From: Aliisedimentitalea scapharcae
GTDB taxonomy: Bacteria; Pseudomonadota; Alphaproteobacteria; Rhodobacterales; Rhodobacteraceae
Reading direction: 5' to 3'
DNA length: 64,000 bases
NCBI RefSeq assembly: GCF_045277565.1
Contig: NZ_CP123584.1
Location: 4,278,001 to 4,342,000 of the forward strand
The notes beneath the pieces are model-generated. The model was not told the origin of the DNA and made no database searches. It worked only from the letters and a program-made list of their open reading frames with translations. The translations under genes were made by a program, and so were the position numbers. Each line of letters starts with the position of its first letter. The first letter of the stretch is position 1. This document shows, in pieces, positions 25,857-34,566 of the stretch.

Positions 25857-27044
25857 TTATCGCGAAATCCACTCTGCCGCCGCCCGCCCGGACCAGCGCC
25901 CGGTCGCGAAACATGCGGTCAGCAAATAGCCCCCGGTCGGGGCTTCCCAATCCAACATCTCCCCCGCGCAAAACACTCCTGGGAGTTCTCGCAGCATCAA
26001 CCCATCATCTAGAGCTGCCTGTTTGACGCCGCCCGCAGTTGAAATCGCTTCATCCATCGGACGCAGTCCCTGATGGCAAATCGACAGGGATTTGACGGTT
26101 GCAACCCATTGGGATCGGGGTAAGTCCGCGCCTTTGGTCATTTCAAAGAACAGCGCAACTTTGGCAGGCGGCAACCGCAGTCCATTCCTGAGCCAATGCG
26201 CCAGCCGCAACTTGGCCGGTTTTTTCGACAATCGGCTCTCCAGCACTTCGACGCTGAGGTCTGGCAACAAGTCGACCATCAGGTCCGCACCCTGACGCAA
26301 GGTCGGGGTCAACGAATACAGCCCCCCACCCTCTAATCCATGTCGCGATAGCGTGACTTCGCCCCGCGATGTCAGATCACCCGCTGTCCAACGCATGGAT
26401 TTCAGCGCCCCACCGAAATGGGGTGTCATATGGGGGCTCCAATTCACACAAAGCGCGGCATTTGCAGGCGCAAAAGGCGCGAGACCAACTCCGCGATCGG
26501 CGAGGATCTGTGCCCAGCTTCCATCCGAACCCAACCGGGACCAGCTCGCTCCGCCCAAGGCCAGAACCGTTGCAGTGGCGCTGACCTGTTGTGCTCCGTC
26601 AGGTGTGTCAAAACACAGCGCGTCGCCATCCCATCCGGTCCACTGCCAGCGGGTGCGCACATCGACGTTGAGGTTGGTCAATTGTGCCATCCAAGCCCGC
26701 ACCAAAGGCGAGGCTTTCATCACCTTGGGGAACACCCGCCCTGTCGAGCCGACAAAAGTATCTTGCCCCAGTGCCTGGGCCCAATCCTGTATCGCCTGGG
26801 CATCAAACGCAGAGATCACCGGCGACAACCAGCTGGACGCTTCGCGATAAGCGGTCAGAAATTGGCTCAGCGGCTCGTCTTTGGTCAGGTTCAATCCCGA
26901 CTTCCCGGCCATCAGCAGCTTGCGCGCGACTGACGGCTTGGCTTCGGCGACCAACACCCGATGCCCCGCAGCCGCAATTTCTCCTGCGGCCATCAATCCT
27001 GCGGGTCCGGCCCCGATAACCACAGCGTCAAAATGCGCCTGCAT
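25857..27044 (-). CDS. HI0933/TIGR03862-family flavoprotein
   Basis: 395 residues from ATG 27044 (AGGGGACAGG upstream). FAD-binding Rossmann motif AVVIGAGPAGLMAAGEIAAAG at the N-terminus; the family's GKSGLNLTKDEP and the C-terminal AGEMLDWEAPTGGYLLTACFATG, which closes the FAD site. Proteins of this BaiN/HI0933-like group are NAD(P)/FAD-dependent oxidoreductases of mostly unknown substrate. Divergent from the small HNH gene, convergent with the GST gene. Confidence 0.88.
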   Translation of the reverse strand: MQAHFDAVVIGAGPAGLMAAGEIAAAGHRVLVAEAKPSVARKLLMAGKSGLNLTKDEPLSQFLTAYREASSWLSPVISAFDAQAIQDWAQALGQDTFVGSTGRVFPKVMKASPLVRAWMAQLTNLNVDVRTRWQWTGWDGDALCFDTPDGAQQVSATATVLALGGASWSRLGSDGSWAQILADRGVGLAPFAPANAALCVNWSPHMTPHFGGALKSMRWTAGDLTSRGEVTLSRHGLEGGGLYSLTPTLRQGADLMVDLLPDLSVEVLESRLSKKPAKLRLAHWLRNGLRLPPAKVALFFEMTKGADLPRSQWVATVKSLSICHQGLRPMDEAISTAGGVKQAALDDGLMLRELPGVFCAGEMLDWEAPTGGYLLTACFATGRWSGRAAAEWISR

Positions 27045-27092
27045 GACCTGTCCCCTTGCCCAAATGTCAGAATGCCGCATCATGTGCTGGCC

Positions 27093-27440
27093 ATGACAGA
27101 ATCCGACCCGATATGCCCGCTATGCCACCGACCAATCCCGCCCGGCGTTTCGCAAAGTGTGCACCATCTGATCCAAAAACTGAAAGGAGGCAAGGGGGGA
27201 CAAACTGTGTTGTTGCATGATATATGCCACCGCGAGATCCACGCCACGGTCACAGAAACCGAACTGGCACGGCAGTATGCAACGGTTACTGCTCTGCAGG
27301 CGCACCCCCGAATGGCCAAATTCATCGCATGGGTTCACAAACGCCCTCCCGACTTCCAATCGCGGGTTCCGGGAAAGCGGCGCGAACGCACCTCCTTCAC
27401 CCGGCAATCTCCAACCCTTCAAATGCCGACGTCGGTGTAA
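27093..27440 (+). CDS. Small HNH-type nuclease-like protein
   Basis: About 115 residues. A zinc-stabilised HNH fold is visible: CPLCHRPIP (first CxxC), SVHHLIQKLKGGKGG with the histidine pair, then LLHDICHREIHA containing the second metal cluster. The C-terminal tail is basic. Homologues are common, short and uncharacterised in this clade. An in-frame ATG at 27072 could add seven residues. Its last 44 bases overlap the end of the convergent VOC gene, so both mRNAs would be complementary there. Confidence 0.8.
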   Translation: MTESDPICPLCHRPIPPGVSQSVHHLIQKLKGGKGGQTVLLHDICHREIHATVTETELARQYATVTALQAHPRMAKFIAWVHKRPPDFQSRVPGKRRERTSFTRQSPTLQMPTSV

Positions 27441-28092
27441 AGTTGACGCCGGCCACATGCTGGAATTCCAACAAGGTGTAAGGCCGTTTCCACAACCATT
27501 CGCGGTTCGCAACCGCCGTCACGTCGGGCACAGGTGGCGTTTCATGGGCATAGGCCAAGAAATGCAGATCAAAGCCATGGTCAGCAACATTTTGAACCGA
27601 CAGCACTTGCATGTCGGAATATGCGTCACGTTCGGCGGCCATATCGCCGGTGCGCAGGGTGATCTGGCCGATGCGAGCTTGCCCGCCCAACGGCAGCGAC
27701 GCATTCCCGGCGTCCGGGGGGCGGTTTCCATCAAAATCCCATTGCAGCAGCTCGATCACGAATCCTGCGGGATCGCTCAGATGCGCCATGTAGCCGATAT
27801 CGAGAAACTGCCGAGGCTGTGACACCTGAACGCCTGCGGCCCGCAACTGTGCATGTGCCATCGCCAGATTCGGTAGGGTAACACCGATTTTCCAGTACCT
27901 CTGATCTTGGCTGTGCGAATAGGATGACCCGCCGGGCAAGAAAATCAGATCGGCATCTGCGCCCGGATACCCCAGCCGCCATCCTTGCGTGTCCGCTGTC
28001 GCAGTCATTCCCATAACGTCTGTATAAAAGGCAATCAACGGACCCATGTCCGCGACCCTCAGGCGCACACCTGACAACCGTTTCACTGACAC
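27397..28092 (-). CDS. VOC-superfamily (glyoxalase/dioxygenase-like) protein
   Basis: 231 residues made of two vicinal-oxygen-chelate halves (VRLRVADMGPLIAFYTDVMGM with LSDPAGFVIELLQWDF; then ARIGQITLRTGDMAAERDAY). The usual metal-binding histidine in the first strand is replaced by Arg/Leu, while the glutamate of FVIELLQW is kept, so the metal site may be incomplete. Its start overlaps the enoyl-CoA hydratase gene by 10 bases; function likely linked to that operon. Confidence 0.82.
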   Translation of the reverse strand: MSVKRLSGVRLRVADMGPLIAFYTDVMGMTATADTQGWRLGYPGADADLIFLPGGSSYSHSQDQRYWKIGVTLPNLAMAHAQLRAAGVQVSQPRQFLDIGYMAHLSDPAGFVIELLQWDFDGNRPPDAGNASLPLGGQARIGQITLRTGDMAAERDAYSDMQVLSVQNVADHGFDLHFLAYAHETPPVPDVTAVANREWLWKRPYTLLEFQHVAGVNFTPTSAFEGLEIAG

Positions 28093-28691
28093 ATGTCCAT
28101 GATTCCGCGGGCTATCTCGGGCTTGGCCGCCACACTGTCGGCCACCAGATCGTGGGCGGTTTGCATCAGATCTTCGGGCGGAACGATCCGGTCGATCAGG
28201 CCAAAGTCATAGGCCTGCTGTGCGGTGATCTTTTGCCCGCTCATCAGGATCAGCTTGGTCCGGGCCGGGCCGATCAGCGCCGCCATGCGTTTGGGGTCCG
28301 AAGGTTGCGGCAGGAACCCCAGTTTCATCACCGGATAAAACACTTTGGCGTTGGGCACCGCGATACGCAGATCACAGGCCAACACCATTCCGTTAGCCCC
28401 ACCTGCCAATGTCCCGTTCAGCGCCGCAATCTTGAGACAGGGCAACGCGGCGATAGCCGAAGACAAACGTTCCCATACCCCGGATAGTGCCAGACCATTG
28501 CGCGCCTCTTCCAGATCGGCACCGGCGCTGAACACTTTTCCCGTACCGGTCAGAATCAGCGCCCGCGCATCACCGGCGCTTTCGGCGATGTCCGCCAAAT
28601 CGCGCAGCATCTCTTCGGTCAGGGAATTGGCCTTGTCAGGACGGTTGATGGTGACGGTCCACAGCCCGTCCACCTTGGTCAATTCGATCAT
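28083..28691 (-). CDS. Enoyl-CoA hydratase/isomerase family protein
   Basis: 202 residues, shorter than the usual ~260 because the C-terminal helical part is reduced. The crotonase core is clear: VTINRPDKANSLTEEML, FSAGADLEE (first oxyanion-hole region) and LAGGANGMVLACDLRI (second). The catalytic glutamates typical of hydratases are not obvious, so hydratase activity is not assured. It overlaps the SDR gene by four bases and the VOC gene by ten, forming an SDR-ECH-VOC operon, perhaps for breakdown of a carboxylic acid. Confidence 0.85.
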   Translation of the reverse strand: MIELTKVDGLWTVTINRPDKANSLTEEMLRDLADIAESAGDARALILTGTGKVFSAGADLEEARNGLALSGVWERLSSAIAALPCLKIAALNGTLAGGANGMVLACDLRIAVPNAKVFYPVMKLGFLPQPSDPKRMAALIGPARTKLILMSGQKITAQQAYDFGLIDRIVPPEDLMQTAHDLVADSVAAKPEIARGIMDMCQ

Positions 28692-29434
28692 ATCAGCCCA
28701 ACCTGTTTTCGAATGCCTTCATCCCGCAAGGAAATTTCCTGCCCCAAATAGGAATCAGCGTCAGAGCCGCACATCCACAGCAATGCACGCGCAGGCCAAT
28801 CGGCAGGAATGTGATCTTCCCAGGCCAATTGGCTGATTGGGTTGATGCCACTGGCTTTGATCTCTTTCTGCATCTGTGTCGCGACAGTGCCCGGTGACAG
28901 TCCGATAGCACGAATGCCGTTGGCGCGCTCTTCCTTGTCCAGGCACTGTGTCAGCATCGCTGCGCCCGCCTTGGAGGCGCAATAATGGCTCCAGGCCTCG
29001 ACCGGACCGTGGGCTGCGCCGGAGCTGATGGTCAGAACAGATCCGCCACGCGCCCGCATCAACGGCACTGCGGCACGCATCCCATAGAAGACGCCTTTGA
29101 GGTTGATATCGATCACCTGCCCCCAGTCATCGGGATCTGCAGCAGCCAGATGGGAAATCGGTTCGATCGCACCAGCGTTGTTGATCAACACATCAATGCC
29201 GCCAAACCGATCCACACAGGCCTGAACTGCTGCGGCCACTGCCGTATAGTCACTAATGTCACAGGACAGCGCCATCGCGGCGTCGCCAATTTCAGCGGCC
29301 AGCGCATCAATCTGGTCCGCGCTGCGGGCCAACAAGGCGACATTGGCACCTGCATCGGCGAAAACCCGCCCGGCTTCGGCCCCAATTCCACGGCTGGCGC
29401 CGGTGATCAGGACAGTTTTCCCACCCATGTTCAT
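28688..29434 (-). CDS. SDR-family NAD(P)-dependent oxidoreductase
   Basis: 248 residues. Cofactor motif VLITGASRGIGAEAG (TGxxxGIG), NNAG at INNAGAIEP, catalytic serine in ISSGAAHGP, and active-site YCASK with Tyr/Lys. Start at ATG 29434, preceded by AAGGGGAG; an ATG two codons later is possible. First gene of the SDR-ECH-VOC operon and divergent from DUF2125. Classical SDRs oxidise or reduce hydroxyl/keto groups; the substrate is unknown here. Confidence 0.92.
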   Translation of the reverse strand: MNMGGKTVLITGASRGIGAEAGRVFADAGANVALLARSADQIDALAAEIGDAAMALSCDISDYTAVAAAVQACVDRFGGIDVLINNAGAIEPISHLAAADPDDWGQVIDINLKGVFYGMRAAVPLMRARGGSVLTISSGAAHGPVEAWSHYCASKAGAAMLTQCLDKEERANGIRAIGLSPGTVATQMQKEIKASGINPISQLAWEDHIPADWPARALLWMCGSDADSYLGQEISLRDEGIRKQVGLI

Positions 29435-29566
29435 CACATCTATCTCCCCTTGCGGTTTCACCGACCGTGGTAAAGCGCAAGGGGGAACAGGTCCACCCCT
29501 GCCCCCTTGACGCCCGGGCCGCAAGCGCAGACCATATCGCACAAATTCACCACGAAAGGTTCTCAT

Positions 29567-31087
29567 ATGTCTGTTTCATTCGCACGCGGGCTGAGTGCGG
29601 CATCCATTTTTGCTATTTCAACCTCCACCGGTTGGGCCGATGTCAGCCCTCAGGATGTCTGGTCCGACTGGAAATCCTATTTGACCGGAATGGGCTATGA
29701 TATTTCTGCCCAAGAGTCACAATCAGGTGGCGTTCTGACGGTCAGCGACCTGTCGCTGGGAATGCAAGTCCCGGACGCAGAGGGCGTCGTCACGATGACC
29801 ATGCCCCAGCTTGTGTTCACTGATAATGGCGACGGCTCTGTGAATGTCACGCTGCCCGCGGAATTCCCAATGCTCATGTCCATGCGCCCGGACGGCGAAG
29901 AATCTGTCGATATCGAGCTGAACTATGCCCATGCCGACGCGGTCATGACCGTATCTGGCGATCCAGACGACATGACCAGCGACTATTCTGCATCCACTGC
30001 ATCCATTGCGCTGAAATCGCTGAATGTCGATGGTGAAGCGGTCCCCGCCTCGGTCGGGAATTTTGCCATGACCATGAATAACGTGGCCAGCAGCACCCAG
30101 ACCATCGTAGCCGAGGGGCGCAGTTACGCCCAAAATATGAGCGCGGACAGCCTGACCTACCAACTCGGGTTCAAAGACCCGGACTCTGATGATCAGGCTA
30201 GCTTTAACGGCACGTTGAACCAAATAGGGTTTCAAGGAACCGCTGCAGTCCCGGCCGATGCCAATCCAAATGATGTGCGCGCCATGCTGGACGCGGGATT
30301 TTCCTTTGATGGCACATTTAGCTACGGACAGGCCACAACTTCGATGAGCGGTGCCGGCGATGGTGAAACCTTTGGGTTTGAAGGTCAGACACAAGACGGT
30401 GCCGTCGGCGTCGCCATGAGCGCGACTCACCTGTCGTATGACGTGCAACAAAAAGCCACCAGCATGTCGATCAGCAGCGGAGAGCTCCCGTTTCCCATCA
30501 TGCTGTCCATGTCCGGGTTCGGGTTCAACATGTCCATGCCGATTGCAAAATCGGACGCTGAACAGGATTTTGCCTTTGGTATCAGCCTGACCGAATTCAC
30601 AGTGCCTGACATGCTGTGGGGGATGGTCGATCCGGCCGCCATCATGCCGCGGGACCCTGCGACGATTGTGGTCGATCTTTCGGGCAAGGCAAAGATGCTG
30701 TTTGATTTGATGGATCCGGAGTCCGCTGCGGAAATGGGCGACCAGCCTCCGGGCGAATTGAACGCGTTGACCGTCAACGATTTGCAGGTTGCCGCTGCTG
30801 GCGCCAAAATCGCCGGCACCGGGGACTTCACCTTTGACAACACTGATCTGCAAAGCTTTGATGGAATGCCCGCCCCCAGCGGCGTGGCCAACCTGTCCAT
30901 CAGCGGTGCGAATGGCCTGATCGATCGTTTGATCCAAATGGGTTTCCTAGCGGAAGAAGACGCGATGGGGGCCCGGATGATGATGGGTATGCTGGCCGTA
31001 CCGGGGGAGACGCCGGATACGCTGACATCAAAAATCGAAATCAACGATCAGGGTCACATCATTGCAAATGGTCAACGGATCAAATGA
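29567..31087 (+). CDS. DUF2125 domain protein, exported
   Basis: 506 residues beginning with a Sec signal (FARGLSAASIFAISTSTGWADV, cleavage near WA-D). The mature protein matches the alphaproteobacterial DUF2125 family: a repetitive beta-rich, acidic, methionine-rich sequence with many DG and DM turns (VWSDWKSYLTGMGYDIS, ANGLIDRLIQMGFL). Function unknown; it resembles AsmA-like envelope proteins in feel, but that is only an impression. Start chosen because AAAGG precedes the ATG. Monocistronic, divergent from the SDR gene. Confidence 0.82.
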   Translation: MSVSFARGLSAASIFAISTSTGWADVSPQDVWSDWKSYLTGMGYDISAQESQSGGVLTVSDLSLGMQVPDAEGVVTMTMPQLVFTDNGDGSVNVTLPAEFPMLMSMRPDGEESVDIELNYAHADAVMTVSGDPDDMTSDYSASTASIALKSLNVDGEAVPASVGNFAMTMNNVASSTQTIVAEGRSYAQNMSADSLTYQLGFKDPDSDDQASFNGTLNQIGFQGTAAVPADANPNDVRAMLDAGFSFDGTFSYGQATTSMSGAGDGETFGFEGQTQDGAVGVAMSATHLSYDVQQKATSMSISSGELPFPIMLSMSGFGFNMSMPIAKSDAEQDFAFGISLTEFTVPDMLWGMVDPAAIMPRDPATIVVDLSGKAKMLFDLMDPESAAEMGDQPPGELNALTVNDLQVAAAGAKIAGTGDFTFDNTDLQSFDGMPAPSGVANLSISGANGLIDRLIQMGFLAEEDAMGARMMMGMLAVPGETPDTLTSKIEINDQGHIIANGQRIK

Positions 31088-31207
31088 TCCCAACCTGATG
31101 CCAATTCCAAGGGGCTGCGCCAGACGCGGCCCTTTTTGTACGTGCAGGCCTTGCAGCTTGGCGCTGCTCTGGCTAGCTCTGTCTCAGACCTGACACGAAA
31201 GAGCCTC

Positions 31208-32554
31208 ATGACCCAATCCTTGCAAGATCTGAGCCACGCCCTGATGGAAGCTGCCCTGAAAGCCGGGGCTGACGCGGCAGACACGCTGGCCGTTCAGGGA
31301 AATTCGGTTTCGATCGAAGTCCGCGAAGGAACACTGGAACATGCAGAACGCTCTGAGGGCACGGATCTGGGATTGCGGGTCCTCGTAGGTCAACGCCAGG
31401 CCATTGTGTCCGCCTCCGACAGCCGACCGGAAACACTGGCCGCGATGGCCGAACGTGCCGTGGCAATGGCCCGCGAAGCGCCCCAGGATCCGCATATCGG
31501 CCTGGCAGAGCCCGACGATTTGGCCCAAGGGTGGGATATCGCCGCCTATGAGTTGGAAGACAGTAGCCCGGAACCCGATCCCGATGCCCTGATGGCGGAC
31601 GCGCTGGGGGCCGAAGCCGTGGCCAAAGCCGTGCCCGGTGTGACACAGGTTCAATCGGCGGCCGCCGGGTATGGCATGCATGGCGTGCATCTGGCAGCCA
31701 GCAACGGATTTTCGGGTGGCTACCGGCGGACCAGCAGATCGCTCTCTTGCGTCGCAATTGCCGGCACCGGGGCGGACATGGAACGGGACTATGACGGCGA
31801 TTCCCGGATCTTTCAAACGGACCTGCGCAGCGCCCAGGAAATCGGTCAAACCGCCGGCGAACGCGCGGTGGCCAGCCTGAATGCACGCAAGCCACAGACA
31901 GGCTGCTATCCCGTCCTGTTTGACGAAAGGATTTCTTCGTCCCTGATCGGACATCTCCTGTCAGCCATCAATGGTGTATCCATCGCTCGCGGATCGTCAT
32001 GGTTGCTGGATGCCAACGGCAAACAGGTACTACCCGACCGGCTGTCGATCATCGAAGATCCGCACCGGGTACGCATCCCTGGCTCACGACCGTTTGACGC
32101 AGAAGGGCTGGCGACCAAACGACGGGCCATTGTTGAAAACGGCATTCTGACGGGGTGGACCATGGATTTGGGAAGCGCCCGTCAGTTGGGGCTGCGCAGC
32201 ACCGCAAACGCGGCGCGTGGGGCCGGCTCTCCACCGTCACCGGCGAACTGGAACATCGAACTGACCCCAGGGGATCACACCCGCCAAGACCTGCTGCGGG
32301 ATATGGGCACTGGCCTGCTGATCACTTCGCTGATCGGATCCACCATCAACCCCAACACCGGTGACTATTCACGCGGCGCATCAGGGTTCTGGGTGGAAAA
32401 CGGCGAAGTCACCCACCCAGTCAACGAATGTACCATTGCTGGCAACCTGCGGGACATGTTGGGCCGCATCATTCCCGGCAATGACGCCCGCCCCTATCTT
32501 TCACGCGTGGTTCCATCAATTCTGATCGAGGGTATGACCCTTGCCGGCAGCTGA
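31208..32554 (+). CDS. pmbA: PmbA/TldE-type metallopeptidase subunit
   Basis: 448 residues of the TldD/PmbA (TldE) family. It lacks the HExxxH zinc motif of TldD, as expected of the TldE/PmbA partner. Cues are GLRVLVGQRQAIVSASD, GSWLLDANGKQVLPDRLSI-like C-terminal core, and VTHPVNECTIAGNLRDML. With TldD it degrades or matures peptides such as microcin B17 and CcdA. No tldD is in the window. ATG 31208 gives the usual N-terminus. The next gene starts inside its last codons, so the run is an operon. Confidence 0.9.
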   Translation: MTQSLQDLSHALMEAALKAGADAADTLAVQGNSVSIEVREGTLEHAERSEGTDLGLRVLVGQRQAIVSASDSRPETLAAMAERAVAMAREAPQDPHIGLAEPDDLAQGWDIAAYELEDSSPEPDPDALMADALGAEAVAKAVPGVTQVQSAAAGYGMHGVHLAASNGFSGGYRRTSRSLSCVAIAGTGADMERDYDGDSRIFQTDLRSAQEIGQTAGERAVASLNARKPQTGCYPVLFDERISSSLIGHLLSAINGVSIARGSSWLLDANGKQVLPDRLSIIEDPHRVRIPGSRPFDAEGLATKRRAIVENGILTGWTMDLGSARQLGLRSTANAARGAGSPPSPANWNIELTPGDHTRQDLLRDMGTGLLITSLIGSTINPNTGDYSRGASGFWVENGEVTHPVNECTIAGNLRDMLGRIIPGNDARPYLSRVVPSILIEGMTLAGS

Positions 32555-33326
32555 CCTGGACCTTTTGATCGACGCTGCACGCGAAGCTGGTCGGATTGCC
32601 ACGACATACACTGGCAAAGACGCACGCCGTTGGGACAAACCCGATGGTGCCGGTCCCGTGACCGAAGCAGACCTGGCAGTGAACGCCATGCTCGAAGATC
32701 GCTTGCCCGGCGCGCGCCCTGACTATGGCTGGCTGTCGGAAGAAACCGAAGACACAGCTGATCGGTTGAGCCGGGACCGGGTGTTTATCATCGACCCGAT
32801 TGATGGCACCCGCAGTTTTGCCGATGGGTCTCGCACCTGGGCCCATTCTCTGGCCGTGGCCGAACACGGTGTCGTTTCCGCAGCGGTCATCTATCTACCG
32901 CTGCGGGACATGATGTTTACTGCAGCAGCGAACCAAGGTGCCTTTTTGAACGGTGACCCGATCCGGCGCTCTGATTGCCTTCTCCTTGCAGAGGCCGAAA
33001 TTCTGGCAGCCCGTCCCAACCTACAACCCGAACACTGGCAAAACGGCCATGTCCCCGCTTTTACCCGCAGCTACCGACCTTCTTTGGCGTACCGTTTGGC
33101 CACCGTGGCCCAGGGTCGATTTGACGGCATGTTGACCCTGCGCCCCAGTTGGGAGTGGGATATTGCCGCCGGTGATCTGATTTTGCGCGAAGCCGGTGCA
33201 TGTTGCACAGATCGCTCCGGTGCCCAGTTGCGGTTCAACAACCCTCATCCCATGTTGAACGGTGTTATTGCGTCAAACTTAGTTTTGCACGCCCAGATCC
33301 TGGGTGCACTGAGCACGCCGGATTGA
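32541..33326 (+). CDS. cysQ: 3'(2'),5'-bisphosphate nucleotidase (CysQ-like, IMPase family)
   Basis: 261 residues of the inositol monophosphatase superfamily. Metal-binding motifs: WLSEETED (Glu67/68) and DPIDGTRSFADG (Asp85-Thr90), then WEWDIAAGDLIL near the C-terminus. Most probable job is removal of the 3' phosphate of PAP/PAPS in sulfur metabolism; inositol or NADP phosphatase activity is possible. It begins at a TTG (GAGGG eight bases upstream) and overlaps pmbA by 14 bases; no in-frame ATG near the family start is available. Confidence 0.85.
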   Translation: MPAADLDLLIDAAREAGRIATTYTGKDARRWDKPDGAGPVTEADLAVNAMLEDRLPGARPDYGWLSEETEDTADRLSRDRVFIIDPIDGTRSFADGSRTWAHSLAVAEHGVVSAAVIYLPLRDMMFTAAANQGAFLNGDPIRRSDCLLLAEAEILAARPNLQPEHWQNGHVPAFTRSYRPSLAYRLATVAQGRFDGMLTLRPSWEWDIAAGDLILREAGACCTDRSGAQLRFNNPHPMLNGVIASNLVLHAQILGALSTPD

Positions 33327-33330
33327 TTCA

Positions 33331-34566
33331 ATGTCCCAATCTCTGGCACAAAAAGCACGTATTGCACTGACCCGAAATCCCGAACAGGGCGAGGGAAACG
33401 GGTCTTCTCACAAGAAGATAAAAGCAATGTCGATCTGGATGCACGCGACATCGGCCGAACGACTGGGCGCTTTGGGAGATATCGCCAGAAGACTCAAAAC
33501 CACACGCCCCGATCTGCGGGTTCTGGTCACAACCGAATCCGCATTGGCCAGTCTTGCCCTCCCTGAGGGTTGCGATGAACGGGGCGGCCTGCCCACATCC
33601 GACACAGCATCCGGAGCCCGTCAATTCCTGGATCGGCACCAGCCTGGCCTGTGCTTGTGGACAGGCGGCGGGTTACGCCCGACATTGATCCGAACAGCCC
33701 AAGACCGGGGGACGTGCATGTTATTGGCCGACATTCAGGCTGATGAAGTTCCGACACGCCGCCGCCGATGGCTGACGGATGTCACGCAACGCATGATGGA
33801 GTGTTTTTCGTTTGTTTACACCCCGTCCAAAGACGCCCAAGAACGGCTCGTGCGGGTCGGCTATTCCACGGATCTAATCAAACGCACAACCAGCATGCGC
33901 AGTTCGGTGACTCCGCCCTATTACCATCCGGACGACCTGAGTGAACTCACTGACTCGCTGGGGGGGCGTCCCGTTTGGTTGGCGGCTTATGCAGAACCCG
34001 AAGAATTCGAAACAATTCTGACCGCACATCGGGATGCATTGCGTCGACTGCATCGGTTGCTGTTGGTGATTGTGGTAGATTGCGATCGAAATCGCGATGC
34101 GTTGTTTGACGCAGTTGAACACAGCGGATTGCGGTGCACCGACTGGGATCGAGGTGAGATGCCCAGCGACAACACCCAGGTCCTGTTGGCTTGTACCCAA
34201 GACGGTCTGGGGCTGTGGTACCGGGTTGCCCCCGTCAGCCTGATTGCGGGCTCTCTGGAACCCGCGTGGCAAGGACACTGCCCCATGGAAGCGCTGGCAT
34301 TGGGGTCTGCTGTTCTGTTTGGCCCCGGAGTGCGGCGCAACCGGGCGCTGTACAACCGGTTGGCCACGGACAAGGCAGCGATCCAGATCAACAACAGCCA
34401 GGACCTGGCGACCAAGATCACCCACTTGTCCGCCCCGGACAAAGCCGCCAGCATGGCCGTGGCGGGATGGGAAGTCGTCACCGAAGGGGCACAGCTGGCG
34501 GATCTACTGGTCGATGACATTCAGACTTTTCTGGATCAACAGGAGACACAGTATGCGGGCTCCTGA
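33331..34566 (+). CDS. 3-deoxy-D-manno-octulosonic acid transferase-like glycosyltransferase
   Basis: 411 residues of the GT30 (WaaA/KdtA) type, located four bases after cysQ and overlapping lpxK by 14 bases. The C-terminal half is recognisable: GLGLWYRVAPVSLIAGSLEP and GHCPMEALALGSAVLFGP correspond to the sugar-nucleotide motifs of WaaA. Departures: no N-terminal membrane anchor, and the catalytic-base motif SxGE of GT30 enzymes appears as HATSAER (Glu43 one residue early). It could be a second, divergent KDO transferase, a relaxed-specificity glycosyltransferase for lipid A, or a non-catalytic paralogue. Confidence 0.75.
   Translation: MSQSLAQKARIALTRNPEQGEGNGSSHKKIKAMSIWMHATSAERLGALGDIARRLKTTRPDLRVLVTTESALASLALPEGCDERGGLPTSDTASGARQFLDRHQPGLCLWTGGGLRPTLIRTAQDRGTCMLLADIQADEVPTRRRRWLTDVTQRMMECFSFVYTPSKDAQERLVRVGYSTDLIKRTTSMRSSVTPPYYHPDDLSELTDSLGGRPVWLAAYAEPEEFETILTAHRDALRRLHRLLLVIVVDCDRNRDALFDAVEHSGLRCTDWDRGEMPSDNTQVLLACTQDGLGLWYRVAPVSLIAGSLEPAWQGHCPMEALALGSAVLFGPGVRRNRALYNRLATDKAAIQINNSQDLATKITHLSAPDKAASMAVAGWEVVTEGAQLADLLVDDIQTFLDQQETQYAGS

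Noticed and set aside
29723..30937. 404-residue minus-strand frame over DUF2125
   Set aside because: Histidine/glycine-rich antisense shadow; no start site and no recognisable family.
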